Origin: an uncultured Geobacter sp.
GTDB lineage: Bacteria > Desulfobacterota > Desulfuromonadia > Geobacterales > Geobacteraceae
DNA length: 64,000 nucleotides
Reading direction: 5' to 3'
Assembly (NCBI GenBank): GCA_903925075.1
Contig: CAIYDQ010000025.1
Span: 1 to 64,000 of the forward strand
In this document: positions 12,555 to 21,614 of the stretch, piece by piece
How the letters are laid out: each line of letters opens with the position of its first letter
How positions within the stretch are numbered: position 1 is the stretch's first letter
Translations under genes and position numbers: made by a program
Notes under the pieces: generated by a model
Told to the model about the DNA's origin: nothing
The model's input: only the letters and a program-made list of their open reading frames with translations
Databases searched by the model: none

Positions 12555-12815
12555 TCAGTAATGATAACGACATGCGATCACCACCAGATCGTCATTGTCG
12601 ATGGCGTAAACAAGCCGATTCGCTTCATCAATCCGACGGGACCAGAACCCGGACAGGTTTTCCCTCAAAGGCTCCGGCTTGCCGATGCCGGCGTAGGGAG
12701 AGCGCAAAACATCCTGGATTATTAGGTTAAGCCGCTTGAGCGTCTTTTTGTCCTGCGACTGCCAATACAGGTAATCTTCCCAGGCCGCAAGTGTCCAAAC
12801 TATGCGGCTAGGCAT
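12555..12815 (-). CDS. yoeB: YoeB-family toxin (ribosome-dependent mRNA interferase)
   Basis: An 86-residue toxin very close to E. coli YoeB. The C-terminal half GKPEPLRENLSGFWSRRI, then the NRLVYAI strand and CRYHY, retains the catalytic Glu, Arg and His plus the final Tyr. YoeB cleaves mRNA in the ribosomal A site when freed from its antitoxin. It overlaps the upstream yefM by 8 bp, the usual antitoxin-first order. All key residues are present, so it is probably functional. Confidence 0.95.
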   Translation of the reverse strand: MPSRIVWTLAAWEDYLYWQSQDKKTLKRLNLIIQDVLRSPYAGIGKPEPLRENLSGFWSRRIDEANRLVYAIDNDDLVVIACRYHY

Positions 12816-13062
12816 CCTGAAGACCGTGCACCAGCGTCTTGCCTTTCCGATATTGCTCGATGGAGGTGGCCAGGTGGGCGGCGTTGGCCGGGGTTTTCAG
12901 CAGATGCACCGTTTCCATCAGGCTGTTGAAGGTATCCAGCGACATCAGTACCGCGTCGGGTGCATCTCTGCGGGTGATGATGGTGAAGTCCGAATCCGCC
13001 ACGGTCTGATCCAAAATGCCCTTTAAGGAATTCCGCGCTTCTGAAAAATTGACTACTCGCAT
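12808..13062 (-). CDS. yefM: YefM-family antitoxin
   Basis: An 84-residue antitoxin of the Phd/YefM family. The DNA-binding N-terminus starts MRVVNFSEARNSLKGILDQ, and RRDAPDAVLMSLDTFNSLMET is the typical core. The C-terminal tail wraps and inhibits YoeB. It is co-transcribed with, and overlaps, the toxin gene. A TGTACA hexamer, known as the operator core of E. coli yefM-yoeB, lies 34 bp upstream of the ATG. Confidence 0.95.
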   Translation of the reverse strand: MRVVNFSEARNSLKGILDQTVADSDFTIITRRDAPDAVLMSLDTFNSLMETVHLLKTPANAAHLATSIEQYRKGKTLVHGLQDA

Positions 13063-13095
13063 GTCGTGACCTCGGCTAGCTTATGTCCTATTTGC

Positions 13096-13101
13096 TGTAC
13101 A
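13096..13101. promoter_or_regulatory. TGTACA operator core of the yefM-yoeB operon
   Basis: TGTACA lies in the promoter region of the antitoxin gene. The E. coli YefM-YoeB complex recognises palindromes with this hexamer. On the minus strand a possible promoter, TTGAGA - 17 bp - TAGAGT, lies just upstream of it. Confidence 0.55.
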
Positions 13102-13161
13102 ACTCTAGCATTGCTGAGAAGAATTCTCAAGACATCAATCGCCGTCGCAATAGGCCTTTCA

Positions 13162-13213
13162 TAAACGCAAAGAGGCGGCAACACCGTGTGATGTTGCCGC
13201 CCCTTTGCGTTTT
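13162..13213. terminator. Long hairpin terminator
   Basis: A stem of about 20 bp with one mismatch (AAACGCAAAG, GGCGGCAACA and their complements) around an 8-nt loop. It lies 15 bp past the stop codon of the secreted small protein gene and also faces the toxin-antitoxin promoter. Confidence 0.8.
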
Positions 13214-13227
13214 CGTCGTCGATCGGC

Positions 13228-13503
13228 CTATTTTTTCATGTCCGCTGCCGGCGGAGTTGCCGGCGCTGCCGTTGCCGCAGGTGCTTCGGTCGGAGCAGCT
13301 TGTTTTTTGGCCGCTTTCTTTTTCGTGTGCCGGCGATGTTTTTTTACCTTTTTATGCTTCTTAACCGGCTTCGCTTGCTCGGTGCTCGCCTGCGCGGCGG
13401 GTGCCGGCGACGGCTCGCTGCTGGGAACATCGGCAGCGGATACGATGGCAGCGAAAGAAACAGCGGCGAGTGCGGCAAGGATGGTTGACAGTATCTTTTT
13501 CAT
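13228..13503 (-). CDS. Small secreted Lys/His/Ala/Pro-rich protein (acid-shock-protein-like composition)
   Basis: A 91-residue protein with a clear signal peptide (MKKILST, hydrophobic core, cleavage near IVSAADV). The mature part is low-complexity: an Ala/Pro/Ser region, a basic block (KKHKKVKKHRRHTKKKAAKK) and an Ala/Pro/Thr tail. It has no enzyme-like fold. Composition resembles the E. coli periplasmic acid-shock protein Asr, but low-complexity similarity is weak evidence of shared function. It has its own terminator and an AGGAGA site before the ATG, so it is likely a real single-gene unit. Confidence 0.7.
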   Translation of the reverse strand: MKKILSTILAALAAVSFAAIVSAADVPSSEPSPAPAAQASTEQAKPVKKHKKVKKHRRHTKKKAAKKQAAPTEAPAATAAPATPPAADMKK

Positions 13504-13589
13504 TTGGGCTCTCCTTTCTGATGTGATCTACTTGCATTCTACTTCAGCATAGCCCGTGCCAACTCATAAAACCGCTGTGATTCCGGCTT

Positions 13590-13863
13590 TTATTGCTTTT
13601 TACAGGCTCGTCGCTGGTCCACGCCGGCATTGCATGAACCTGTAATGCTCCAACTGCTACCCCGTTTGGGGTATGAACAACCCGCCTTCGCTTCTGTCAA
13701 GGCCGTCGCCAGCGTGAGCCGCGCAGTTGACGAGCATCGAAGCCAAACCTCCGCCGATGGGGCTGCCATATATTCGGTTGGCGCTTTTGCCAATGGCAGC
13801 TCCTCCCGCACCGGCGCGCACAAAAATCCCCATAATTACAGAAACTTATCAAATACCACATAA
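13590..13863. other. Unexplained intergenic stretch open on both strands
   Basis: Between the small secreted protein and the cys operon, about 250 bp stay open on both strands (77 codons each way: 13590-13823 minus, 13630-13863 plus). Neither has a good ribosome-binding site or a recognisable domain. Base composition differs from the AT-rich DNA that follows. It could be a gene remnant or a non-coding repeat. Confidence 0.3.
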
Positions 13864-13918
13864 GTCTAGTGTATTATGAAAAATATTTCTTGACAATTTA
13901 GCTTTTAAAACCTATGCT
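13852..13918 (+). promoter_or_regulatory. Promoter of the cysHDN operon with upstream operator-like repeat
   Basis: TTGACA (13890-13895), exactly 17 bp, then TATGCT (13913-13918) make a good sigma-70 promoter. Just upstream, 13852-13875 contains an imperfect inverted repeat (AATACCAC ... GTGTATT), a plausible activator or repressor site for sulfur control. Confidence 0.65.
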
Positions 13919-13966
13919 CTGTTCACCTGCTTATTCCATAGCAAACAAGTACAGAACTATCCAGAC

Positions 13967-13982
13967 GCTAACCGCGGTTAGC
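13967..13982. promoter_or_regulatory. Perfect 16-bp palindrome in the cysHDN leader
   Basis: GCTAACCGCGGTTAGC is perfectly palindromic and lies in the 115-nt transcribed leader, between the predicted start site and the cysH ATG. It could be a repressor site or an RNA stem. I do not recognise it as a known riboswitch. Confidence 0.5.
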
Positions 13983-14035
13983 GAAGCTGGTATCAATTGG
14001 GCGCATTTCGATCCGCGCCGTCACCCGGGGGGCTC

Positions 14036-14743
14036 ATGCCTACAACTCAAATCGAGGTCGCTCTTCCGCAGTTTGCAGACGATGCCCAACCAACGGAAAT
14101 CCTGGAAAAAGGCGTCGCGGCTGCGGTCGGAGCCGTGCAACTCGCCTGCTCCTTTTCCGTCGAAGACCTGGTTATCCTTGACCTGATTCACCAACTGCGC
14201 CTGCCGATCGGCGTTTTCGCCCTCGACACCGGGCGCCTCAACGAGGAAACCTATCAAGTCGCCGAGCGCATCTCCGAGCGCTACGGCCTCTCCATCGACT
14301 GGTATTTTCCGAAACACGAAGCAGTAGAGCAACTACTCCGGGCCAAAGGGGCATACTCGTTCCGGGACTCCCTGGAAAACCGCCACGAGTGTTGCCGCCT
14401 GCGCAAGGTCGAGCCTCTTGGCCGCGCCCTCTCGGGACTCAAGGGTTGGGTCACCGGCATGCGCAAGGAACAAAGCACCACCCGCACCGCCCTCCCCTGC
14501 ATCGAAATCGACGTGCTGCACGGTGGGCTGGTGAAGATCAACCCGCTGGCAAACTGGAGCGAGGCGCAGGTTTGGGATTATGCCAAAGAGCACCGCCTCC
14601 CGGTCAACAAGCTCCACGCCCAGGGTTACCCCTCAATCGGCTGCGCCCCTTGCACCAGGGCCATCTCCGAGGGCGAGGAGCCGAGGGCGGGGCGCTGGTG
14701 GTGGGAAAACCCGGAGCACAAGGAGTGCGGACTGCACCGCTAG
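14036..14743 (+). CDS. cysH: Assimilatory adenylylsulfate (APS) reductase
   Basis: A 235-residue cytoplasmic enzyme that reduces activated sulfate to sulfite. The PP-loop region (ACSFSVEDLVILDL) is present. Cysteines C119-C120 and C203/C206 (GCAPCTRAI) are the [4Fe-4S] ligands of the APS-reducing branch, so APS rather than PAPS is the likely substrate. The catalytic cysteine is C231 in the C-terminal ECGLH motif. The ATG at 14036 follows a run of G residues (weak SD) and matches the family N-terminus. It is first of a cysH-cysD-cysN operon, which lacks a cysC kinase; that fits direct use of APS. Confidence 0.96.
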   Translation: MPTTQIEVALPQFADDAQPTEILEKGVAAAVGAVQLACSFSVEDLVILDLIHQLRLPIGVFALDTGRLNEETYQVAERISERYGLSIDWYFPKHEAVEQLLRAKGAYSFRDSLENRHECCRLRKVEPLGRALSGLKGWVTGMRKEQSTTRTALPCIEIDVLHGGLVKINPLANWSEAQVWDYAKEHRLPVNKLHAQGYPSIGCAPCTRAISEGEEPRAGRWWWENPEHKECGLHR

Positions 14744-14771
14744 AGATTAAATTTAGGGAGGATATCGACCC

Positions 14772-15575
14772 ATGTACGATCATCTTGATGAACTTGAAGC
14801 CCAAAGCATTTACATTTTCCGGGAAGCCTACCGTAAATTCGAGAACCTGGCGATGCTCTACTCGATCGGCAAGGACTCGACCACCATGATCCACCTGGCG
14901 CGCAAGGCCTTCTTCGGCAAGATCCCCTTTCCGCTGGTGCACATCGACACCACCTACAAGTACCCGGAGATGATCGAGTATCGGGACAGGATGGCGCGGG
15001 AATGGCAGGCGGACCTGATCGTCGGCAGCAACCAGGAGGCGATTGCGGCCAAGATGAGCCCGGAGGCGGGACGCATGGTCTGCTGCGGCAAGTTGAAGAC
15101 CGAGGGGCTGACCAGGATCATCGAGGAGCGCGACTTCCACGGACTGTTCCTCGGCATCCGCCGCGACGAGGAGGGGAGCCGCGCCAAGGAGCGGGTGTTT
15201 TCGCCGCGCGACAAGAACTTCGAGTGGGCCTACAAAGACCAGCCGCCCGAGCTCTGGGACCAGTTCAACACCACCTTCGCGCTGGGCACGCATGTCAGGG
15301 TGCACCCGATCCTGCATTGGACCGAGCTGAACATCTGGGAATACATTCAGCGCGAGAAGTTCGAGATCTGCCCGCTGTACTTCGCCAAGGACGGCAAACG
15401 GTTCCGGTCGCTGGGCTGCATGCCGTGCACCAAGCCGATCGATTCCAACGCCGTCACGGTCGAGGAGATCATCGCGGAGCTCAAGGTGATCAACACCCCG
15501 GAGCGCGCCGGCCGCGCCCAGGACCAGGAAAACGCCTACGCCATGCAGAAACTGCGCGCCAAAGGGTATATGTGA
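14772..15575 (+). CDS. cysD: Sulfate adenylyltransferase small subunit
   Basis: A 267-residue ATP sulfurylase catalytic subunit that makes APS from sulfate and ATP, driven by the CysN GTPase. It has the modified PP-loop [13 protein letters not shown], the [12 protein letters not shown] segment, [14 protein letters not shown], and the C-terminal [10 protein letters not shown] and [11 protein letters not shown]-like ending. A GGAGG site precedes the ATG. It sits 28 bp after cysH and 37 bp before cysN. Confidence 0.98.
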   Translation: MYDHLDELEAQSIYIFREAYRKFENLAMLYSIGKDSTTMIHLARKAFFGKIPFPLVHIDTTYKYPEMIEYRDRMAREWQADLIVGSNQEAIAAKMSPEAGRMVCCGKLKTEGLTRIIEERDFHGLFLGIRRDEEGSRAKERVFSPRDKNFEWAYKDQPPELWDQFNTTFALGTHVRVHPILHWTELNIWEYIQREKFEICPLYFAKDGKRFRSLGCMPCTKPIDSNAVTVEEIIAELKVINTPERAGRAQDQENAYAMQKLRAKGYM

Positions 15576-15612
15576 CCCCGGTTGAACCGTTTTTTAGCCT
15601 CCAGGAGGAGAT

Positions 15613-17172
15613 ATGAACCAGGACGAAACCCTTAAAATAGTCATCGTCGGACACGTGGACCACGGCAAATCCACGCTGATCGGGCGCCTTTTCTACGACA
15701 CCGGCAGCATCCCCGAGACGCGCTACCAGGAGATCGCCGCCACCTGCCGGGCGCAGGGGCGCGAGTTCGAGTACGCCTACCTGATGGACGCCCTGGAAGA
15801 GGAGCGCGACCAGAACATCACCATCGACACCGCGTCCACCTTTTTCAAGACCGAGAAGCGCCCCTACGTGATCATCGACGCGCCGGGCCACAAGCAGTTC
15901 TTGAAGAACATGATCACCGGCGCCTCTTCGGCGGACGCGGCGATCCTGCTGGTGGACGGGGTCGAGGGGGTGCGGGAGCAGACCAAGCGCCACGCCTACG
16001 TGCTGTCGCTGCTCGGCATCCGCCAGGTGATCGTCACCATCAACAAGCTGGACATGGTGGGCTACGACCAAAAGGTCTTTCGCCAGGTGGAAAACGACAT
16101 CCGCGCCTTCCTGCATTCGGTGGACATCATCCCCTCCTACGTGATCCCGATTTCGGCGCGCGACGGCGAGAACATGGCGACCCGGCTGGGGGGCACCCCC
16201 TGGTACACCGGCCCCACCGTTTTGGAGGGGCTCGACACCTTCGAAAACGTGCGGGGCGACAGCGATCTGCCGCTGCGCCTGCCGGTGCAGGACGTCTACA
16301 AATGGGACGGCAAAAGGATCTACGCCGGCAGGATCGAGACCGGTTCGGCGCAAAAGGGAGACGAGGTCATCTTCCTCCCCTCCGGTAAGATCACCAGGAT
16401 CAAGAGCATCGAGAAATGGCAGGCGCCCGACCTGGCGCAGGCAAAGGCAGGGGAGTGCATCGGCATCACCACCGAGGACGAGCTTTTCGTGGAGCGCGGC
16501 GAAGTGATCGCCCACCGCAGCAAAGCGCCGGCGAAGACACGGGAGTTCAGGGCAAGCATCTTCTGGCTCGCCGATCAGCCCTTCAAAAACGGCAGGACCT
16601 ACACCCTGAAGCTCGCCACGAGCGAAGTGCAGGCGACCGTGCTGGCCATCGAGGAGCGGTTGGATTCGTCTTCGCTGGAAGTGACCGAGCGGTACGCGGA
16701 AGAGCTGATGGCGACCGAGGTGGGAAACGTGCTGCTGTCGCTGAAAGGAGAAATCGCGGCCGATCTGTTCAGCGACAACATCCGTCTGGGGCGTTTCGTG
16801 ATCGAGGACGAAACCTTCATCGGCGGGGGCGGGATCATCAGGAGCTTTGCCGACAGGGCGGGAAACGCTACGCGCAGGATCAACCTGAGCGAGCAGTTCA
16901 GCGAAGGCGAAGAAGGGAACCTGATCGATCTGACCCGCGAGCGCGGCAGCATCGAATTCGACGTCACCATCAAGTTCCTGGAATCGCTCGCCCAAGGGAA
17001 CCGCATCTTGTTCAGGCTGCGCGATCCCGGTCAGATCGAGCCGGTGGCGCTGCTGGCGTATGAGCACAATCTCAACTTCAGTTTCAGCAGGATCAAGGAT
17101 CAGGTGAACCTGATCCTCTACAAGGAAAAGGTTCCGCGGGTGATCGACCACCCGGAGGACGGCGGTCTGTAG
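15613..17172 (+). CDS. cysN: Sulfate adenylyltransferase large subunit (GTPase)
   Basis: A 519-residue EF-Tu-like GTPase that activates CysD. G motifs: GHVDHGKST (G1), DAPGH (G3), NKLD (G4). A DRNITID-like switch is present as [12 protein letters not shown]. It ends after the third beta-barrel domain; there is no fused CysC (APS kinase) domain, consistent with an APS-reducing CysH. An AGGAGGAGAT site precedes the ATG. Last gene of the operon. Confidence 0.98.
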   Translation: MNQDETLKIVIVGHVDHGKSTLIGRLFYDTGSIPETRYQEIAATCRAQGREFEYAYLMDALEEERDQNITIDTASTFFKTEKRPYVIIDAPGHKQFLKNMITGASSADAAILLVDGVEGVREQTKRHAYVLSLLGIRQVIVTINKLDMVGYDQKVFRQVENDIRAFLHSVDIIPSYVIPISARDGENMATRLGGTPWYTGPTVLEGLDTFENVRGDSDLPLRLPVQDVYKWDGKRIYAGRIETGSAQKGDEVIFLPSGKITRIKSIEKWQAPDLAQAKAGECIGITTEDELFVERGEVIAHRSKAPAKTREFRASIFWLADQPFKNGRTYTLKLATSEVQATVLAIEERLDSSSLEVTERYAEELMATEVGNVLLSLKGEIAADLFSDNIRLGRFVIEDETFIGGGGIIRSFADRAGNATRRINLSEQFSEGEEGNLIDLTRERGSIEFDVTIKFLESLAQGNRILFRLRDPGQIEPVALLAYEHNLNFSFSRIKDQVNLILYKEKVPRVIDHPEDGGL

Positions 17173-17209
17173 GTTGCTCGTTTAGGGTGGTTCCGGCACG
17201 ATATACCCG

Positions 17210-17277
17210 GATGCGGTGAACATCGTGAACCGCATCGTGCGAACCGCGATGCGGTCGTGCCTCACCGCATCCTACGC
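17210..17277. repeat. REP-like repeat family B, two inverted copies
   Basis: 17210-17238 repeats the ligA-downstream element. 17241-17277 is a second member in opposite orientation, so the pair forms a cruciform-like block after cysN. Further hairpins follow to 17456, including CCGGGCA/TGCCCGG (about 17400-17419) and GGATGTCG/CGACATCC (about 17418-17438). Otherwise the 17173-17456 gap has no gene. Confidence 0.75.
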
Positions 17278-17456
17278 GCGGGAACGATGGCCGCCCGGGA
17301 CGCGGAGAGAGCGAACGCTGGGGAGCGGGGGTGCTGAGATGAGCCCTGGACGGGCAACGTTGCGGCGAAAAAGGGGGCTGATCGAACTGTGCCTCAGGTC
17401 CGGGCACTTGGGTGCCCGGATGTCGGCGAGCGACATCCGAGCCTGGCAGCGATGAG

Positions 17457-17666
17457 CTAGATCCAGTAGGTCAGATCGGAATCCTCGGTATCGGTCTCAT
17501 CCCAATCGGGTGCGAAGTTGGTGGTATTGAGCCTTTTCTCCAGCTCGGACAGCTGTTCCGTAAGTTGTCTGAAAAGCACATTTTTTTCTTTGATATCGTC
17601 CGTCTTATCCAGTTTAGCCAGAAAACTCAGGTAACGAGCATACCCTTCGTCAAAAGTCTTATTCAT
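17457..17666 (-). CDS. Small hypothetical protein
   Basis: A 69-residue soluble, acidic protein I cannot assign. It is mostly helical in appearance: a charged amphipathic middle (LFRQLTEQLSELEKRL) likely forms a coiled coil, followed by an acidic tail (DWDETDTEDSDLTYWI). GGAGG lies 8 bases before the ATG, which supports translation. It stands alone between cysN and a c-di-GMP gene. Confidence 0.6.
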   Translation of the reverse strand: MNKTFDEGYARYLSFLAKLDKTDDIKEKNVLFRQLTEQLSELEKRLNTTNFAPDWDETDTEDSDLTYWI

Positions 17667-18078
17667 GGCAACATCCTCCGGAGCGCCACGTCCGCGCGCA
17701 TGAATATGTGTACCGACAAATTAGAACTTTTTCAAGTTAATTTTGAAAGATTATTTTGAGTGAGGAGATTTTTCTCGGCAAGTCGCCAACGACCCTGCAA
17801 GCCTACCATCCCCCTCCCCCCGATACCACGGCAAATAACCACCACCCGAAAACAGTCCCACCTCCCCTTGCGGGGTCAGGGGGCACTGCCGTCAACTCTT
17901 TAAACCTTAATAATTAGCTATATTTAATAAGCTAAATATCGGCAGACATATCTAACTATATATTGTGTCACAAAAACTTGACTTACAGCCGAAGATGCCG
18001 ATAGAACACTTGTGTATTTTCGCAGAGAATCGATTAGGCTTGGCCGAACTTGTTTACTCCGCCTGAACCAGAGGTGAT
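17667..18078. other. Gene-free region upstream of the PAS-GGDEF-EAL-REC gene
   Basis: About 410 bp without a convincing ORF. It contains C-rich tracts at about 17810-17890 and an AT-rich part at 17900-17960 with the inverted repeat TTAGCT ... AAGCTAA. The latter is a possible promoter or operator zone for one of the flanking genes. Confidence 0.4.
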
Positions 18079-20484
18079 ATGAAGGGTCCCGCTCCGTCGA
18101 CCAAACATTTCAGCCGCCCCTATCTCATTTTGGCCGCGCTGCTGCTGGTCGCTTTTTGCACGGAATTACTGTTGATGTCCCTGCTCCCCCGTCTGCTGCC
18201 GGGAGTCCACGGATCTCTGCTGGCTCTGGCCAACTCCGTGCTTTTGGCAGCCATCAGCGCCCCCGTCTTTTGGTGGCTGATCGCTCGCCCGCTCAGCAGC
18301 CTGGACATGGCCAACTCGGCCAGGACCCGGGAGTTCCTGACCAGCCTCGTACAGCAGAGCGCGGTGCCGCTGTTCGTTGTCAGCCCCGAGCATCGGGTGC
18401 TGATCTGGAACCGGGCCTGCGAAGAGCTGACCGGCGTCGACGCGCAGCAGATGCTGGGGACCGACGACCAATGGAAGCCCTTTTACCAGGAGAAGCGGCC
18501 GGTGTTGGCGGACATCGTGCTGTCGGGCGACCTGGAAGAGGCGCGCAAACGCTACGGCATCTTCGAAAAATCGAGCTTCATCCCGGAAGGTCTGCAGTCC
18601 GAAGGGTGGTACGACATCAACGGCCGGGAGCGGTTCATCGTCTTCAACGCGGCTCCGATCCGCAGCGGCAGGGGAGAACTGCTGGGCGTCGTCGAGACCT
18701 TCAAGGACATCACCCAGCGCAAACGCTACGAGGAGCAACTCGCCTACCAGGCAAACCACGACGGCCTCACCGGCCTCCCCAACCGGAACCTGCTGACCGA
18801 CCGCATCCGTCAGGCGCTGCTCATCTCCCAGCGCAACCGGCAGCAGGTGGCCGTCTTCGTGCTGGACCTCGACAATTTCAAGCTGATCAACGACACGCTG
18901 GGGCACGACGGCGGCGACCTGCTCTTGACCATGGTGGCCGAGCGCGTCACCGCGTGCGTCAGGGCCGGAGACACCGTAGCGCGCCTGGGAGGCGACGAGT
19001 TGGTGCTGATCGTCTCCGACCACAATCTCGCCGATACCGCCCCGTCGATAGCCGTCAAGATCACCGAGTCCGTCGCCCAGCCGCTGCGGGTCAACGGCCA
19101 GGAAGTGGTGGTCACGGTCAGCATCGGCATCAGCATCTCCCCCAAAGACGGCGACGACGTGCAGACGCTGATCAAGAACGCGGAAGTCGCCATGTACCGG
19201 GCCAAGGAACAGGGGAAAAACACCTTCAGCTTCTACATCGGGGAAATGAACGCCTTGTCGCAGGCGCGCCTGACCATGGAGAAGCATCTGCGGCGGGCTC
19301 TGGAGCGCTGCGAGTTGACGCTTCATTACCAGCCGAAGGTGAGCCTGGTCTCGGGCGCCATCACCGGCATGGAGGCCCTGCTGCGCTGGCATAGCCCGGA
19401 GTTGGGCCCGGTGGCGCCCGACGTCTTCATCCCGCTTGCCGAGGAGACCGGGCTGATCGTGCCGATCGGCGCCTGGGTGCTGAGGAGCGCCTGCGCCCAA
19501 AACAAGGCCTGGCAGGACGCCCGGCTCCCCCTTTTGCCCGTGGCGGTCAATCTCTCGCCCCGCCAGTTCAGGCAGCAGAACATCGCCTCGCTGATCGGGG
19601 AGTGCCTGAGGGAGACGGGACTCGATCCCTGTTTCCTGGAACTGGAAATAACCGAGGGGATGGTCATGCAAGACGTGGAGCGAGTCACCTCGGTGCTGGA
19701 CCAGCTGAAACGCTTGGGCGTTTCCCTGGCGATGGACGACTTCGGCACCGGCTACTCCAGCCTTTGCTACATCAAGCGTTTTCCTTTCGACAAGTTGAAG
19801 ATCGACAAGTCCTTCATCAAGGAGATCACCAGCGACCCGCACAACGCCGCCATAGCCAAGGCCGTCATCGCCATGGCGCATTCCCTGCAGATGAAGGTGA
19901 TCGCCGAAGGCGTGGAGACGCAAGGGCAGTTGAACTACCTGCGCAGGCAGGGGTGCGACGAGATGCAGGGGTTTTATTTCAGTCGGCCGATCCCCGCCGC
20001 CGACTTCGAGCGGCTGCTCCTTGGCAGCTGCCACCTCCCCCCGGCGGCGCTCAGCGAAGGGCCTCGGGGGAAAACTGTGCTGCTGGTGGATGACGACGAA
20101 CATGTGCTGAGGGCCTTGCAGACCTTGCTGCTCATGGAGGGATACTGCGTGCTCAGCGCGCCCAACGCCCTGGAGGGATTGGAGATGCTGTCGCTCCACA
20201 GGGTTGCCGTGATCGTTTCCGATTTCCGCATGCCGGGGATGAACGGCGCCCAATTCCTGGGGCGGGTCAAGGAACTCTATCCCGACACGGTGCGCATCGT
20301 GCTCTCGGCCCACGCCGACATGGAGTCGATCACCGACGCCATCAACGTCGGAGCGATCTACAAATACCTCAACAAGCCCTGGCGCGCCGAGGACGTCAAA
20401 GAGAAGGTCGAGGAGGCCTTCAAACATCACGCCCTGCTCTACAGCGGCGAACCGACCACGCCGATGGATGCCGCGCGCCCTTAA
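18079..20484 (+). CDS. Membrane PAS-GGDEF-EAL-REC protein (c-di-GMP turnover)
   Basis: An 801-residue multidomain regulator. Two N-terminal membrane helices (about 16-38, 48-68), a PAS domain (about 88-215), GGDEF (about 225-390), EAL (about 400-650) and a C-terminal receiver (about 670-790). The cyclase signature reads GGDEL rather than GGDEF, so synthesis may be weak or lost. The EAL domain looks complete: [42 protein letters not shown]. The receiver has DDDE, the phosphorylatable D in VSDFRMPG, and NKPW. A receiver at the C-terminus is less usual and suggests a kinase controls c-di-GMP hydrolysis. It lies just upstream of the nitrate reductase operon on the same strand. Confidence 0.92.
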   Translation: MKGPAPSTKHFSRPYLILAALLLVAFCTELLLMSLLPRLLPGVHGSLLALANSVLLAAISAPVFWWLIARPLSSLDMANSARTREFLTSLVQQSAVPLFVVSPEHRVLIWNRACEELTGVDAQQMLGTDDQWKPFYQEKRPVLADIVLSGDLEEARKRYGIFEKSSFIPEGLQSEGWYDINGRERFIVFNAAPIRSGRGELLGVVETFKDITQRKRYEEQLAYQANHDGLTGLPNRNLLTDRIRQALLISQRNRQQVAVFVLDLDNFKLINDTLGHDGGDLLLTMVAERVTACVRAGDTVARLGGDELVLIVSDHNLADTAPSIAVKITESVAQPLRVNGQEVVVTVSIGISISPKDGDDVQTLIKNAEVAMYRAKEQGKNTFSFYIGEMNALSQARLTMEKHLRRALERCELTLHYQPKVSLVSGAITGMEALLRWHSPELGPVAPDVFIPLAEETGLIVPIGAWVLRSACAQNKAWQDARLPLLPVAVNLSPRQFRQQNIASLIGECLRETGLDPCFLELEITEGMVMQDVERVTSVLDQLKRLGVSLAMDDFGTGYSSLCYIKRFPFDKLKIDKSFIKEITSDPHNAAIAKAVIAMAHSLQMKVIAEGVETQGQLNYLRRQGCDEMQGFYFSRPIPAADFERLLLGSCHLPPAALSEGPRGKTVLLVDDDEHVLRALQTLLLMEGYCVLSAPNALEGLEMLSLHRVAVIVSDFRMPGMNGAQFLGRVKELYPDTVRIVLSAHADMESITDAINVGAIYKYLNKPWRAEDVKEKVEEAFKHHALLYSGEPTTPMDAARP

Positions 20485-20533
20485 ACCTTCCCCTGCGCCG
20501 AGAGTCCCTGCTGCCGTTCTTCCCCCCTCCCAA

Positions 20534-20553
20534 CCTCCCCCCGCTGGGGGAGG
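20534..20553. terminator. GC-rich hairpin, possible transcript end
   Basis: CCTCCCCC / GGGGGAGG, 8-bp stem with a 4-nt loop, 50 bp after the c-di-GMP gene and before the nar promoter. There is no T tract, so any termination would be weak. Confidence 0.4.
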
Positions 20554-20714
20554 AGCCAGTACCAATCCAGCATAAAGCACCACCGTTAAGATAAGCCCGA
20601 TCCCAGTATATCTCCCCAACTTCCCCCATCGCCATGCCCTCGCGCCCTGCGCTCCCCCCCCTCTTTCGTTTAAAAACCGCAAAGTGACCCGCTACGTCCA
20701 GTAACTAGTCTTTT

Positions 20715-20756
20715 TTGACCTGAGTCAAGCCAATGGCCGAAATACTGTTCTAAAGT
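20715..20756 (+). promoter_or_regulatory. FNR/DNR-type operator and promoter of the nar operon
   Basis: TTGACCTGAGTCAA (20715-20728) is a perfect inverted repeat of the CRP/FNR-family form TTGAY-N4-RTCAA. TAAAGT (20751-20756) lies 22 nt downstream as a -10. This is the spacing of a class II activator site near -41.5. It precedes the first nar gene by about 58 bp. The hemerythrin-narK operon has the same layout. Confidence 0.75.
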
Positions 20757-20813
20757 TCCCACACAGTTCAGTCAACATAGGCACCCGACCTTATCAACGA
20801 AGGAGGAACGTAC

Positions 20814-21614
20814 ATGTCCCACCCATTCACGACGCGCCGCTGGCTTCTGGCCCCGCTGTTGCTGCTGCTGGCCGCCGGCCCGGCGCTGGCGGATTCAGGA
20901 AAGGAGCTGTTCGAGAAGCAGTGCTCCGGCTGCCACACGATCGGCGGCGGCGACGGAGCCGGCCCCGACCTCAAGGGAGTGGGCAGCAGACGCTCCGCCG
21001 ACTGGCTGCTCCGCCTCATCGTCGAGCCGGACAAACTCGCCGCTGACAAGGACCCGGTTCAAGTGGAGCTGGTGAAGAAGTACGGCTCCGAGATGCCGAA
21101 CCTCGGCGTCAGCCGCGAGGACGCCCAAAAGATCGCCTCCTTCCTGCAAGGGGGAACGGACGCGGCCGGAGCCTCCGCCGCCGCGCCTGCCGCCGCCGAG
21201 CCCGCAAAAGAAACGGTGCCGACCAAGGAACTGCTCGCCGCCGGCACCGCTCTTTTCACCGGCAAGACGCCGTTGTCCAAGGGCGGCCCTCCCTGCGTCG
21301 CCTGCCATGCGCTGCGCTATCCGGGAATTAACGGCGGCGCGCTGGCCAAGGACCTGACCGGCATCTACGGCAAGATGGGAGAGCCCGGGGTGCGCGGCGC
21401 CCTGAAGGCGCTGAGCTTCCCGATCATGAAGAAGGCCTACGCCGATCGCCCCTTGAGCGAGGACGAGACTACGGCGCTGACGGCGCTGTTCCGGGACGCC
21501 AACGACGCCTCCAAGCGCCAGGAACCGGTCAGCGACCCGTACCCGGCCGCCGGCCTCGGCTTCTTCGCTCTCTGCATCGTGGCAGCCATAATTTACAAGA
21601 GGAGGATCAGCTGA
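20814..21614 (+). CDS. Membrane-anchored diheme cytochrome c (NarC-like)
   Basis: A 266-residue exported cytochrome encoded first in the nitrate reductase operon. It has a signal peptide (residues 1-26, ending GPALAD) and two class I cytochrome c domains with CSGCH (37-41) and CVACH (161-165). Likely axial methionines are M94 and M205. An Ala/Pro linker joins the domains. One C-terminal membrane helix (about 244-261) ends in YKRRIS, giving a periplasmic diheme head anchored in the membrane. Thermus nar operons encode a diheme NarC in the same position; a role linking the quinone pool or other donors to nitrate reductase is inferred. Its TGA overlaps the narG ATG. Confidence 0.9.
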   Translation: MSHPFTTRRWLLAPLLLLLAAGPALADSGKELFEKQCSGCHTIGGGDGAGPDLKGVGSRRSADWLLRLIVEPDKLAADKDPVQVELVKKYGSEMPNLGVSREDAQKIASFLQGGTDAAGASAAAPAAAEPAKETVPTKELLAAGTALFTGKTPLSKGGPPCVACHALRYPGINGGALAKDLTGIYGKMGEPGVRGALKALSFPIMKKAYADRPLSEDETTALTALFRDANDASKRQEPVSDPYPAAGLGFFALCIVAAIIYKRRIS

